Below are positions 35,641 through 42,910 of a DNA stretch of 64,000 nt, piece by piece (within the stretch, counting starts at the first letter, position 1; each line of letters opens with the position of its first letter). The notes beneath the pieces are model-generated. The model was not told where the DNA came from. It ran no database searches and saw only the letters and a program-made list of their open reading frames with translations. A program made the translations under genes and the position numbers. Source of the DNA: an uncultured Oscillibacter sp. (GTDB taxonomy: Bacteria; Bacillota; Clostridia; Oscillospirales; Oscillospiraceae); contig URKI01000002.1 of assembly GCA_900548505.1 (NCBI GenBank), positions 1 to 64,000 on the forward strand. The letters are read 5' to 3'.

Positions 35641-35662
35641 TACACAGTGAGGAGCGTGGTCC

Positions 35663-36406
35663 ATGTCAAATCTGATCCATTCTTCCCGCGGACGCACCGG
35701 GGAGCTTACGCTGTCGCCCCGTCTGGCTTTTCTGGCGGGATGGGTCCCGCAGGGAACACGCATGGCGGATATCGGGACTGATCACGCATATCTGCCGGTG
35801 TGGCTGGACATCCACGGACGGGTGAGCGCAGCCATTGCGGCGGATCTGCGGCCCGGCCCGCTCCAGCGGGCCAGGGAGACCGGAAGACTCTACGGCGCCC
35901 GCCATGTGGACTACCGGCTTTGTGACGGCCTTGCGGCCATTTCGGCAGACGAGTGTGATACCATCGTCATTGCCGGTATGGGCGGAGAGAACATTGCCGG
36001 GATCTTGGAGCGTGCGCCGTGGACGGCAGACGGACAGCACACTCTGCTGCTGGAGCCCCACAGCCGTGCGGAGGTTCTGCGTGGCTTTTTGGCCGAAAAC
36101 GGCTACGCCATCCAGCGGGAGGCTTTGATCCGGGATCGCGGCTTTTTGTATCCTGTGATGGAGGTCACGGCCGGGGAAATGTCTCTTTCTCCGGGGCAGA
36201 TCTATTGCGGCGCAAAGCTGCTGCACGATCCCCTGGGAGAGCGGTACATCATTGAGCGGATCATCCAGCTGCAGGGCGTTGTGGCCGGAAAAAACAAGTC
36301 GGCAGATCCAAAAGATCGGGCACATGCGGATCAGCAGCGTGACCTGATCACGGAGCTGCTGGCCATGAGAGAGGAGTGGCGCCATGCCAACGGTACGGGA
36401 AATTGA
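35663..36406 (+). CDS. trmK: tRNA (adenine(22)-N(1))-methyltransferase family protein
   Basis: This 247-residue SAM methyltransferase has the motif ADIGTDHAYLPVWL (about residues 35-48) and IVIAGMGGENIAGIL (about 101-115), both typical of TrmK. TrmK makes m1A22 in tRNAs. It overlaps the Nif3-like gene by 23 bases, the usual trmK-nif3 pair in Firmicutes. Confidence 0.93.
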   Translation: MSNLIHSSRGRTGELTLSPRLAFLAGWVPQGTRMADIGTDHAYLPVWLDIHGRVSAAIAADLRPGPLQRARETGRLYGARHVDYRLCDGLAAISADECDTIVIAGMGGENIAGILERAPWTADGQHTLLLEPHSRAEVLRGFLAENGYAIQREALIRDRGFLYPVMEVTAGEMSLSPGQIYCGAKLLHDPLGERYIIERIIQLQGVVAGKNKSADPKDRAHADQQRDLITELLAMREEWRHANGTGN

Positions 36407-37175
36407 ACAGGCGCTCTACGCTGTCGCACCCCGGGAGGGGGCGATGGAGTGGGATAACGTGGGCCATCTGCTGGGCGATCCGGAGCAGGAGGTCCGGCGG
36501 GTCCTGGTGGCGCTGGATATCACCCAGGCGGTGGCGGAAGAGGCGCTGGAGCGTGACTGCCAGCTGATCGTCAGCCATCACCCGGTCATGAACTGCAAGT
36601 GGCTGCCGGTGCAGACAGTCCGTTCTGATACGCCCCAGGGCCGGTTGCTTTTAACGCTGCTGCGGGGCGATGTTTCCGCCATCTGCATGCACACGAATCT
36701 GGATGTGGCGGTGGGCGGCGTCAACGATGCACTGGCCCGGACGCTGGAGCTCGCCGATGCGGAGCCCCTTTGCGAGGACGGACTGGGACGGGTAGGTCAG
36801 CTGCCTGCACCGCTGGCCCTTGCGGACTTTGCCAGGTTCGTCTGCCAGCGGCTTGGCTGCAACGGCGTGCGCTGGGCGGACGCAGGACGCCCGGTATCCC
36901 GTGTAGCGGTGGGCGGCGGCGCCTGCGGAGATCTGGTGGATGCGGCGATTGCCGCAGGATGCGATACCTTTGTCACTGCGGACCTGAGCTATCATCAGTT
37001 CCTGGATGCGGAGGGGAAGGGGATCAACCTGATCGACGCGGGCCATTTCCCCACGGAGGACCCTGTCTGCAAATGGCTGATGATCTGCCTTACACGCGCG
37101 TACCCTGATCTGGAAGTGGTAAAGTCCACTTCCCATAAAGAAGTCATTCACTACTATGTTGAAGGAGAGAAATAA
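36384..37175 (+). CDS. Nif3-like dinuclear metal centre protein
   Basis: This 263-residue protein has the metal-site motifs SHHPVMN (about residues 64-70), HTNLDVAVGGVND (about 102-114) and a C-terminal GHFPTEDPV. The family (YqfO/NIF3) forms hexamers with a two-metal site; GTP cyclohydrolase type 1-2 is a common but doubtful label. It overlaps trmK and precedes yebC by 2 bases. Confidence 0.93.
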   Translation: MPTVREIEQALYAVAPREGAMEWDNVGHLLGDPEQEVRRVLVALDITQAVAEEALERDCQLIVSHHPVMNCKWLPVQTVRSDTPQGRLLLTLLRGDVSAICMHTNLDVAVGGVNDALARTLELADAEPLCEDGLGRVGQLPAPLALADFARFVCQRLGCNGVRWADAGRPVSRVAVGGGACGDLVDAAIAAGCDTFVTADLSYHQFLDAEGKGINLIDAGHFPTEDPVCKWLMICLTRAYPDLEVVKSTSHKEVIHYYVEGEK

Positions 37176-37177
37176 AC

Positions 37178-37912
37178 ATGTCTGGACATTCCAAGTGGCA
37201 TAATATTCAAAAGACCAAGGGCGCGGCTGATGCCAAGCGCTCCGCTGCCTTTACCAAAATCGCACGCGAGATCATCGTGGCTGTCAAGGAAGGCGGCAGC
37301 GGCGATCCCAACAACAACTCCCGCCTGGCTACGGTCATTGCCAAGGCCAAGGCCGTGAACATGCCCAACGACAACATCAAGCGCACCATCGACAAGGCGC
37401 TGGGTGCCGGTAATACCGATAACTACGAGGCAGTGACCTACGAGGGATACGGCCCCGGCGGCGTTGCCGTGATCGTGGAGGCTCTGACGGACAACCGTCA
37501 GCGTACCGCTCCCGAAGTGCGTCATGCCTTTGATAAGTGCAACGGCAACCTGGGTGCCCAGGGCTGCGTCAGCTGGTCCTTTGACCGCAAGGGCGTCATC
37601 GTGATCGATAATGAAGAGGGCGAGCTGGACGAGGATACTGTGATGATGGATGCACTGGATTCCGGTGCCGCTGATTTCGAGGCGGACGGCGCAGTGATGG
37701 AGATCACCACCGATCCCGATGCATTCAACGATGTGGTCAAGGCGCTGGAGGAGAAGGGCTATACCTTCGTCAGTGCGGAGATCGAGATGGTGCCCCAGAA
37801 CTATATCACCCTGTCCTCTGAGGGTGACGTCAAGAACATGGAGAAGCTCATCGATATGCTGGAGGACAGCGACGATGTGCAGAACGTGTTCCACAACTGG
37901 AATAACGACTAA
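37178..37912 (+). CDS. yebC: YebC/PmpR family regulatory protein
   Basis: This 244-residue protein begins MSGHSKWHNIQKTKGAADAK, the family hallmark, and has the GYGPGGVAVIVEALTDN centre. YebC homologs act as regulators and, in recent work, as translation factors for proline-rich stretches. GAAGGAGAG precedes the ATG. The prophage is inserted 48 bases after its stop, and the integrated rep frame reaches into its 3' end on the other strand. Confidence 0.96.
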   Translation: MSGHSKWHNIQKTKGAADAKRSAAFTKIAREIIVAVKEGGSGDPNNNSRLATVIAKAKAVNMPNDNIKRTIDKALGAGNTDNYEAVTYEGYGPGGVAVIVEALTDNRQRTAPEVRHAFDKCNGNLGAQGCVSWSFDRKGVIVIDNEEGELDEDTVMMDALDSGAADFEADGAVMEITTDPDAFNDVVKALEEKGYTFVSAEIEMVPQNYITLSSEGDVKNMEKLIDMLEDSDDVQNVFHNWNND

Positions 37913-38807
37913 GAAAGAGGAAAGGCGGCGGGAGCCGTCTTTCTCTTTTTATATAAAACTGAACAAAACTAAAGTTAGAACTATCCCGCTGCATATCTAC
38001 CGAAGCCGGAACCAAATCAGGGAACAGATCCTGGAGGCCACGAGGCTCGACATCATCGACATTATACGGGAAAAAGACGTTGGAAGTACGAGCCCAGCCG
38101 GAAGAACAAAATGCGTTCTCACGTTCCAGACAATTATCCAGAACCATATTAGGAATGTAGCAATCAGCTACCGCACGAGCTCGCCGGAGGCCACGAGACA
38201 CATAATAGAGATGCTGGTAAAAATCATCATGCGCGTGTTCCTTGGTAATGTACTTTGTCACATAAAAAGCCGCAGCCACAGGATCACGAAGAGCAGCCAA
38301 AGAAACATAGCCGACCACAGAGGCCAGCTGGCCGAAATTGAAGTACCCGGCTTTAATGAGCTTATCAGGATGGATACCAGGCACAAAGTTAGAAATATGA
38401 GCAGGAGAAACACCTGATATAAAGCCATGAAAATGCCACGCTCCATCTTTATGGCGCTCAGGAACCAGTAAATACTTAAGTAGTTTACTGTGTTTCTTAC
38501 GATAATCCCGAAACCATTGGGAAAGATAACGGTAAATGCGATCCAGATCCCAGCGATCAAATTTTTTAGGATCCACTGTGATCGTCAAAAAATAATCCCA
38601 CTGATTACAAAGGGCGTACTGAAGAACCATAGACCGGCTCCGGCAATAAGACTGCTCAAAGCGATCCATAGGCAGCGCATCAGGATCAGCAAGATCTGAA
38701 GGTAATTTGATACCATCAGATCTACGATGAAACTTGATGACCCGATAGAGAAAATCCGTGTACCAGTAAATGGTATAAAGTGGGGTAATTTTTTCTTGGA
38801 GTTGCAT
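37848..38807 (-). CDS. Rolling-circle replication initiator (HUH Rep) of the prophage
   Basis: This 319-residue protein has the three HUH motifs: FLTITVD (about residue 75), GAWHFHGFISG with the His-hydrophobic-His pair (about 124-134), and YVTKYITKE with Tyr and Lys (about 186-194). It nicks and religates phage DNA for rolling-circle replication. ATG 38807 follows AAAGGTGA. The att core lies in its 3' end: as integrated, the last 36 or so residues are encoded by host DNA and overlap yebC. In the circular phage the frame would instead end with 29 different residues, reading through the tRNA and stopping at 44188. Confidence 0.88.
   Translation of the reverse strand: MQLQEKITPLYTIYWYTDFLYRVIKFHRRSDGIKLPSDLADPDALPMDRFEQSYCRSRSMVLQYALCNQWDYFLTITVDPKKFDRWDLDRIYRYLSQWFRDYRKKHSKLLKYLLVPERHKDGAWHFHGFISGVSPAHISNFVPGIHPDKLIKAGYFNFGQLASVVGYVSLAALRDPVAAAFYVTKYITKEHAHDDFYQHLYYVSRGLRRARAVADCYIPNMVLDNCLERENAFCSSGWARTSNVFFPYNVDDVEPRGLQDLFPDLVPASVDMQRDSSNFSFVQFYIKRERRLPPPFLFLSRYSSCGTRSAHRRCPPAYR
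37914..37952 (+). terminator. Terminator of yebC
   Basis: AAAGAGGAAAGGCGGC and GCCGTCTTTCTCTTT form an imperfect stem followed by TTTT. It ends just before the left prophage repeat. Confidence 0.75.
37960..37976. repeat. Left attachment repeat (attL core)
   Basis: TGAACAAAACTAAAGTT, identical over 17 bases to 44279-44295. Outside this core the flanking halves differ. Left host flank plus right host flank rebuild a 34-bp near-palindrome. Confidence 0.85.
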
Positions 38808-38896
38808 GACCGTCACCTTTCCCGTAAATCGTTACAGGGTCAAGTGCCAGCAAAACCGGCACCCAGCAGCATCCCTGTCATCACGACAGTGACGGA

Positions 38897-39181
38897 CTAC
38901 TTACGTTTAAATGAACGTATGAAAGAACAATCGACATCCAGGGAGCGAAGCAACTTCACACAGTCCCGGACATCATCCAGAGCCAAAAGATAGAGATTAG
39001 CATACTGCGACATCCTCACGATCTGACGCTGAGAATCTTCCAGCTTCTTCTGAAAATCTTGGATCTGAAGCAGCAGCTCCTCATATTCATCATGGCGCCG
39101 GACAGTGATAACAATACCAGAAGGCCCAGCAGCAGCTCCCAGGAGCTCCTGAAGGGCCTTTTCTATATCATCACTTCTCAA
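38897..39181 (-). CDS. Unknown prophage protein, coiled-coil
   Basis: This protein of about 94 residues has a predicted coiled coil (EYEELLLQIQDFQKKLEDSQ, about residues 33-52) and no known domain that I recognise. The start is uncertain: TTG 39181 overlaps the previous gene's end, and GTG 39208 would lengthen it by nine residues. Neither has a good ribosome site, so it may be translationally coupled. It lies between the ssDNA-binding-like gene and rep, so a role in replication is possible. Confidence 0.6.
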   Translation of the reverse strand: MRSDDIEKALQELLGAAAGPSGIVITVRRHDEYEELLLQIQDFQKKLEDSQRQIVRMSQYANLYLLALDDVRDCVKLLRSLDVDCSFIRSFKRK

Positions 39182-39419
39182 CGGTAGAGATACCGCAGAC
39201 CTTGCCACGAGGCGTGAAGTCGATGATCACGGACTTGCCGACCATCGGGGACCAGCAGCAACGATCCGCCATATCCTGAGAGACAAAGAGCTTCGTACAC
39301 TCTTCGCCATCGACACCCTCAGTAGGGTAGCCAATAAAGCAGGAATAGCCACGGATAGGACGCCTGGTAGCTTCATCCACCATATCGACATAGCGGATAC
39401 CATGGAGCATAGCTTTCAT
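39171..39419 (-). CDS. Small prophage protein, possible ssDNA-binding (gpV-like)
   Basis: This 82-residue protein is rich in beta-type sequence with aromatic residues and Cys (GYSCFIGYPTEG, DRCCWSPMVGKSVIIDF), the size and place of the ssDNA-binding protein of filamentous phages. It is first in the rep-side transcript, next to the operator region. GGAGGTATGAATT precedes its ATG. The assignment rests on size, composition and position only. Confidence 0.55.
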   Translation of the reverse strand: MKAMLHGIRYVDMVDEATRRPIRGYSCFIGYPTEGVDGEECTKLFVSQDMADRCCWSPMVGKSVIIDFTPRGKVCGISTVEK

Positions 39420-39499
39420 AATTCATACCTCCAATTCAAAAAATAGAGAAAACCCGTGCACTTCTTACGAAGCAGCCCATAGGCTCCTCAAATAGTTTT

Positions 39500-39515
39500 G
39501 TATCAATTATGATAC
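39500..39515. promoter_or_regulatory. Putative phage operator O1
   Basis: GTATCA-ATTA-TGATAC is a perfect 6+4+6 palindrome in the intergenic region between the divergent repressor and replication genes. Confidence 0.65.
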
Positions 39516-39526
39516 ACCACAAAACA

Positions 39527-39555
39527 AAAATATCTCAAAAATGAAAATATGTCAA
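39527..39555 (-). promoter_or_regulatory. Putative rightward/replication promoter of the prophage (minus strand)
   Basis: On the minus strand, TTGACA (39550-39555), 17 bases, TATTTT (39527-39532). Operator O2 touches its -35 element and O1 lies just past its -10, so repressor binding would block it. Confidence 0.65.
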
Positions 39556-39570
39556 TATCAAAAACGATAC
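39555..39570. promoter_or_regulatory. Putative phage operator O2
   Basis: ATATCA-AAAA-CGATAC has the same half-site spacing as O1 with two changed bases and lies 17 bases before the repressor ATG. Confidence 0.6.
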
Positions 39571-39586
39571 AACGAGGAAAAAGTTC

Positions 39587-39793
39587 ATGGATTACATCCA
39601 GACTATGATTGACATAAGAAAAGAACACGGACATACACAAGAAAAACTAGCAAAGGAATTAGGTTGGAGTAGGCCCCAAATTGCAAGATATGAAACAAGA
39701 ACAAGTAAACCAACAATAGAATACCTAATAAAATTCTGTAGATTCTATAAAACAGATCCAAATAGAATCTTATGGAACGAACTGAAAGGATAA
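39587..39793 (+). CDS. XRE-family repressor of the prophage
   Basis: This 68-residue protein is a single helix-turn-helix domain (about residues 5-60, with HTQEKLAKELGWSRPQIARYETRTSKPTIEYL split by function). It has no C-terminal cleavage domain. It is transcribed away from the replication genes and has two matching operators upstream, so it is the likely lysogeny repressor. CGAGGAAAAAG precedes the ATG. Confidence 0.88.
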   Translation: MDYIQTMIDIRKEHGHTQEKLAKELGWSRPQIARYETRTSKPTIEYLIKFCRFYKTDPNRILWNELKG

Positions 39794-39796
39794 AAT

Positions 39797-40333
39797 ATGG
39801 AAATAATAGGACTATTAATAATAGCTTTTATCGTAATTCAATTTACGAAATCAAAGAAAAAAAGCAACCAGACACAAAATAAAGAAGAGTATGACTTTCA
39901 AAACGAAACAAAAATAATTGAAAAGGCTGAGATTCAAAAGGCGTACCAAAGAAAATGGTTGCTCACATACAATGAGAAAGATGCATATAAAAAGCTTAAA
40001 ACCTCAGCTGAGAAATATGGATACACAGTATTCACAAAAGTCAGACTTTTCGATTTAGTCGAGCCTATCAAACAGAATCCAAAATACAAGACCTATCTAT
40101 ATAAGATCCAAGCAAAACACGTAGATTTTGTACTATGCGATAAAAAATTAGTAGCAAGATATATTATCGAACTAGACGACAACTCCCATACTACAAAGGA
40201 AAGAAAAGAGAGAGATGAGTTTGTAGATACAGTTCTCACAAGCACAGGCTACAAAATCTTACATGTGAACTCCATAAATACAGAAGAAATTGAAAGACTC
40301 ATAAAAGAAGAAAATCAAGAACCAAAAACTTGA
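39797..40333 (+). CDS. Membrane-anchored DUF2726 protein of the prophage
   Basis: This 178-residue protein has an N-terminal membrane helix (about residues 3-17), a basic linker, then a DUF2726 domain (about 55-165) with HVDFVLCDKK and YIIELDDNSH, the acidic pattern of PD-(D/E)XK-like folds. It starts 3 bases after the repressor, so it should be expressed in the lysogen. Such a gene could give the host a benefit, for example exclusion of other phages, but that is inference. The coding DNA is very AT-rich. Confidence 0.8.
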   Translation: MEIIGLLIIAFIVIQFTKSKKKSNQTQNKEEYDFQNETKIIEKAEIQKAYQRKWLLTYNEKDAYKKLKTSAEKYGYTVFTKVRLFDLVEPIKQNPKYKTYLYKIQAKHVDFVLCDKKLVARYIIELDDNSHTTKERKERDEFVDTVLTSTGYKILHVNSINTEEIERLIKEENQEPKT

Positions 40334-40391
40334 TAAAGACTCATCATAAAGAAACAATAAAAAGCGGCTGCGCCGCGGCATACAAGGAGAG

Positions 40392-40430
40392 ATAGCCTGG
40401 GAGCTCGCAAGAGAGCGCCCAGGCTATTTT
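40392..40430. terminator. Bidirectional terminator between DUF2726 and Zot genes
   Basis: ATAGCCTGGG and CCCAGGCTAT with inner GCTC/GAGC; T run on the plus strand. It separates convergent transcripts. The rest of the 40334-40478 gap shows only a GC-rich imperfect repeat near 40371. Confidence 0.75.
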
Positions 40431-40478
40431 ACTGTCTACCACGATCAGAACGCAGCTCCGGCATACATGCCAGCCGGC

Positions 40479-41174
40479 TTACGCCTCTGGCATATCCTCG
40501 CCCAGCTCCGGCACAATCTCAAACTCCTTCTCCTTCAGAGGAGGAGCCGAGAACGAGTCAAAATACTTTGTCCAATGCGGGATAAAGGTGAGCGTCCTGG
40601 ATCCAGCCCAGAAAAACAGGATACTATCAAACTTCAGTTGATCAACGATTCTGGACTCAGAATTATGATCACCGTTAGCCTCTACAATATCCAGGATCTT
40701 CAGGATCCGCTTACCATAGGAAAATACCCGGAACTTCTTCTGGAGCAGGAACATATCATCAGCCAGATCCCGGATCTTCTTATCAACGTCGAAGCTCTGA
40801 CTGGCACAGATCACCTTAACACCACGGTGACGCTGGAGCTTGAACCAGTCACGAACAGCATTAGAGAAATTCTTAAAATCCCGGTTATCCCAGATCATAC
40901 CGATTTCATCAATGATCAAGAGGGAATGCCAGGGCAGCTCATAATAACCGATCTCCTCCGGCCGGATCAGATAACAACCAGGGATAGGATCCGTACTGAA
41001 TACAGTCCAACCATGTTTCAGATGGTTGAGAGCCATCTTCGTAAGAAGAGTAGATTTACCCTGACCCTTTTTTGCAAAAATAAAAATCAATTTGTAAGGA
41101 TTCAGATACTTACGAGTCAGGAAATGAAATCCAAGAAGAAAACCAAAAACAGCAATACAGAGTAAAGCAATCAT
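40479..41174 (-). CDS. Zot/pI-type phage assembly ATPase
   Basis: This 231-residue protein has an N-terminal membrane helix (about residues 2-20), Walker A FAKKGQGKSTLLTK (about 37-50), Walker B SLLIIDEIGMIW (about 84-95) and the VICASQSFDVDKKIRDLAD stretch typical of the Zot domain. Its family drives extrusion of filamentous phage through the membrane. Here the ATPase is N-anchored and shorter than gram-negative pI and lacks a periplasmic part, as expected in a single-membrane host. ATG 41174 overlaps the previous stop. Confidence 0.92.
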   Translation of the reverse strand: MIALLCIAVFGFLLGFHFLTRKYLNPYKLIFIFAKKGQGKSTLLTKMALNHLKHGWTVFSTDPIPGCYLIRPEEIGYYELPWHSLLIIDEIGMIWDNRDFKNFSNAVRDWFKLQRHRGVKVICASQSFDVDKKIRDLADDMFLLQKKFRVFSYGKRILKILDIVEANGDHNSESRIVDQLKFDSILFFWAGSRTLTFIPHWTKYFDSFSAPPLKEKEFEIVPELGEDMPEA

Positions 41175-41317
41175 AAACGACCTCGCATAAGACGACCTAC
41201 CAAAGACCAGCAAAAGCAGAAGAACAGAACAAAGGTAGGAATAAAAATCACTACATTATCAGTCTTGTCAAAAAGAAAAAAGACAAGATCCAATAAGCCA
41301 ACCATGAAATCAACCAT
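41171..41317 (-). CDS. Small prophage membrane protein
   Basis: This 48-residue protein begins MVDFMVGLLDLVFF and has a Phe-rich membrane segment (about residues 22-40) with a basic end (GRLMRGRL). GGAGG lies 5 bases before the ATG. It is placed between the coat hairpin and the Zot gene, and its stop overlaps the Zot start (ATGA). Function unknown; assembly partner is possible. Confidence 0.7.
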   Translation of the reverse strand: MVDFMVGLLDLVFFLFDKTDNVVIFIPTFVLFFCFCWSLVGRLMRGRL

Positions 41318-41337
41318 ACGATCCTCCAAGATAGACG

Positions 41338-41375
41338 AGGGCCCCGGCCCGGCTGAAGCCGAGGGCCGGGGCCCT
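41338..41375 (-). terminator. Strong GC hairpin after the coat genes
   Basis: AGGGCCCCGGCCC pairs perfectly with GGGCCGGGGCCCT, with an inner GGCT/AGCC. No T run follows. A hairpin after the major coat gene is typical of filamentous phages, where it limits downstream transcription and stabilises coat mRNA. Confidence 0.75.
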
Positions 41376-41380
41376 GCCGA

Positions 41381-41465
41381 TCATCCACGAGAGATGAAGC
41401 GGCCAAAGATACCGACGCAACCACCAATAAAAAGGAAACCGACAGTCAGAAGCAGGAGCGGCTCC
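41381..41465. repeat. Duplicated coat-gene segment, copy 2
   Basis: The 3' part of the coat gene matches 41584-41668 with about six differences, mostly synonymous; the first 39 bases are identical. It shows a recent tandem duplication under protein-level constraint. Confidence 0.85.
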
Positions 41466-41548
41466 GTCACGATGGTGGAGCAGATTTCCGGGATCACACC
41501 CAGGACAGAGGTACCGACTTCACCCAGGGAAGTCAGCAAAGAAGCCAT
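41381..41548 (-). CDS. Major coat protein candidate, copy 2
   Basis: This 55-residue protein has an amphipathic N-terminal part (MASLLTSLGEVGTSVLG) and a hydrophobic C-terminal half (PLLLLTVGFLFIGGCVGIFG) ending in RFISRG. That is a filamentous coat pattern, with no separate signal peptide. It is a paralog of the gene upstream, and the last 25 or so residues are identical. ATG 41548 lacks a near ribosome site; AAAGGAG sits about 23 bases upstream. Confidence 0.75.
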   Translation of the reverse strand: MASLLTSLGEVGTSVLGVIPEICSTIVTEPLLLLTVGFLFIGGCVGIFGRFISRG

Positions 41549-41583
41549 AGCAGTAGGTTCGGTGAGTCATTCTCCTTTCTTGC

Positions 41584-41751
41584 TCATCCACGAGAGATGA
41601 AGCGGCCAAAGATACCGACGCAGCCACCAATGAAAAGGAAGCCGACGGTCAGGAGCAGGAGCGGCTGCGCAACGATAACAGCGCAGATGTCGGCAACGTA
41701 CTCCAGGACAGAAGTGCCGACGGTGCCCAGATCAGAGAGCAGAGTAGTCAT
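41584..41751 (-). CDS. Major coat protein candidate, copy 1
   Basis: This 55-residue paralog begins MTTLLSDLGTVGTSVLEYVA and shares the C-terminal PLLLLTVGFLFIGGCVGIFG and RFISRG with copy 2. The N-terminal halves differ (for example DICAVIVAQ against EICSTIVTE). GGAGGAATC lies upstream of its ATG, so this copy is likely better translated. Together the two could form a mixed coat or supply major and minor forms. Confidence 0.78.
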   Translation of the reverse strand: MTTLLSDLGTVGTSVLEYVADICAVIVAQPLLLLTVGFLFIGGCVGIFGRFISRG

Positions 41752-41775
41752 GGTATTGGTGATGATTCCTCCTTT

Positions 41776-41922
41776 TTAAAGATGTCGAAAGACATTTATT
41801 GCTTTACGGAAGAGCCAGAAAGCCAGCACTCCGGAAAGTAAGATGGAAGATGTATAGAGATTGAAAATCTGGGTCAACATCGAAAAGATAGCATTGACCA
41901 AAGCGTTGAGATCTTCAAACAT
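41776..41922 (-). CDS. Small prophage membrane protein
   Basis: This 48-residue protein, MFEDLNALVNAIFSMLTQIF at its start, has a hydrophobic stretch from about residue 24 to 39 and a basic end (FRKAINVFRHL). Its ATG overlaps the stop of the previous gene (TGATG). It resembles coat-like or cap proteins in size; no family recognised. Confidence 0.68.
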   Translation of the reverse strand: MFEDLNALVNAIFSMLTQIFNLYTSSILLSGVLAFWLFRKAINVFRHL

Positions 41923-42074
41923 CACTTACCTCCGATCCAACCGATCAAAGACCAGAGAATTGAAAAAACGCTGGAGAGCAGCCAGAGAAGAACCAGGACA
42001 CATGCACAATAGAGGAGAGGCTCATATCCAGCAGGAGCAGGGCCCAACAGATCTACGACCGCTTCATAAAGCAT
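41922..42074 (-). CDS. Small prophage membrane protein
   Basis: This 50-residue protein, MLYEAVVDLLGPAPAGYEPL at its start, has one membrane segment (about residues 20-46, LLYCACVLVLLWLLSSVFSI). AGGAGG lies 8 bases before the ATG. It overlaps the end of the secreted-protein gene by 22 bases and shares bases with the next gene. Likely virion or assembly protein by position. Confidence 0.7.
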   Translation of the reverse strand: MLYEAVVDLLGPAPAGYEPLLYCACVLVLLWLLSSVFSILWSLIGWIGGK

Positions 42075-42739
42075 ACGAACAAACCTCCTAAAAGCAGGAT
42101 CACGAAATAGGGAAGAACATCCTCCACGGGAACCAGATTCTCATGCTCCACAGCGATCTCCATATTCGAGTTCTCCGGGATCAGATGCAGGTCATAATAC
42201 TCCCAGGAAGATCCGGATTGATCACGATACCGAGGATAGCTAAAGCCTGAAGCAGAAACCGAATTGTTATAGACACCATCCAAATATCCAGACATTGAAG
42301 ATGATGTGATGTTCATGAGATAACCATTAGAATCTACACCCCAATGGCCACGCTGGAAGTCGATCGGGAAGTAAAGGGTCACACGGCCAAGCCGGGAATC
42401 CGTGCCAGTAATCCATCCAGAGCCGAAGAAAGGAGAGTCGGAGGGAGGAGTTGTCCCAATAGAAAGCCCAGGAGAACCAGCAGCATACAAAGAAGGATAA
42501 ACTTCACCCTCCGGATCAGGAACCACAATGACCGGAACGGGCTCCGGATCAACCTCCTCAACCGGCACAACTTCGCCGTCAACCAGTTCAAACTCAGGCG
42601 GAGGATCATTGAGTACATCATCATCTACCACATCCTCAAAGGAATAGAAAGAAAGAGGATTATCTTCTAAAGCATGAGCTGATACAACGATCGAGCAGAT
42701 AGCAAAACAGGATATAGAGAAAAACAAAAAATGCCTCAA
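42053..42739 (-). CDS. Secreted, membrane-anchored prophage protein (virion tip candidate)
   Basis: This 228-residue protein has a signal peptide (MRHFLFFSISCFAICSIVVS, then AHA), an acidic Pro/Val-rich linker (about residues 40-80, PEFELVDGEVVPVEEVDPEP), a Gly/Ser/Tyr-rich domain and a C-terminal membrane anchor with a basic end (FVILLLGGLFVCFMKRS). That is the plan of a minor adsorption protein, although no homology is seen. Start is TTG at 42739 with AGGTGG upstream. Confidence 0.72.
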   Translation of the reverse strand: MRHFLFFSISCFAICSIVVSAHALEDNPLSFYSFEDVVDDDVLNDPPPEFELVDGEVVPVEEVDPEPVPVIVVPDPEGEVYPSLYAAGSPGLSIGTTPPSDSPFFGSGWITGTDSRLGRVTLYFPIDFQRGHWGVDSNGYLMNITSSSMSGYLDGVYNNSVSASGFSYPRYRDQSGSSWEYYDLHLIPENSNMEIAVEHENLVPVEDVLPYFVILLLGGLFVCFMKRS

Positions 42740-42755
42740 ATATGTACACCACCTA

Positions 42756-42908
42756 TCAGGGCTTAATAAGGAGGGCCCGGATCATAACGCAGAGGAAGAA
42801 GGAAGCAATGATGATCCAAAGGACAGAAACCCCAAGCAACTGCATAGATCCAAGCCACTGGATAGAAGTCTGAAAAAGAGCAATAAACCAAGTGATCCAC
42901 TCTTCCAT
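42756..42908 (-). CDS. Small prophage membrane protein
   Basis: This 50-residue protein, MEEWITWFIALFQTSIQWLG at its start, has a membrane segment (about residues 23-45) and a short basic end. GGGAGG precedes its ATG at 42908. It follows the 70-residue gene by 2 bases. Confidence 0.7.
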   Translation of the reverse strand: MEEWITWFIALFQTSIQWLGSMQLLGVSVLWIIIASFFLCVMIRALLIKP

Positions 42909-42910
42909 AA

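Noticed and set aside
37954..37977. Reading the att palindrome as the yebC terminator
   Set aside because: yebC already has its own GC-containing stem with a T tail at 37914-37952; the AT-rich palindrome is a separate element.
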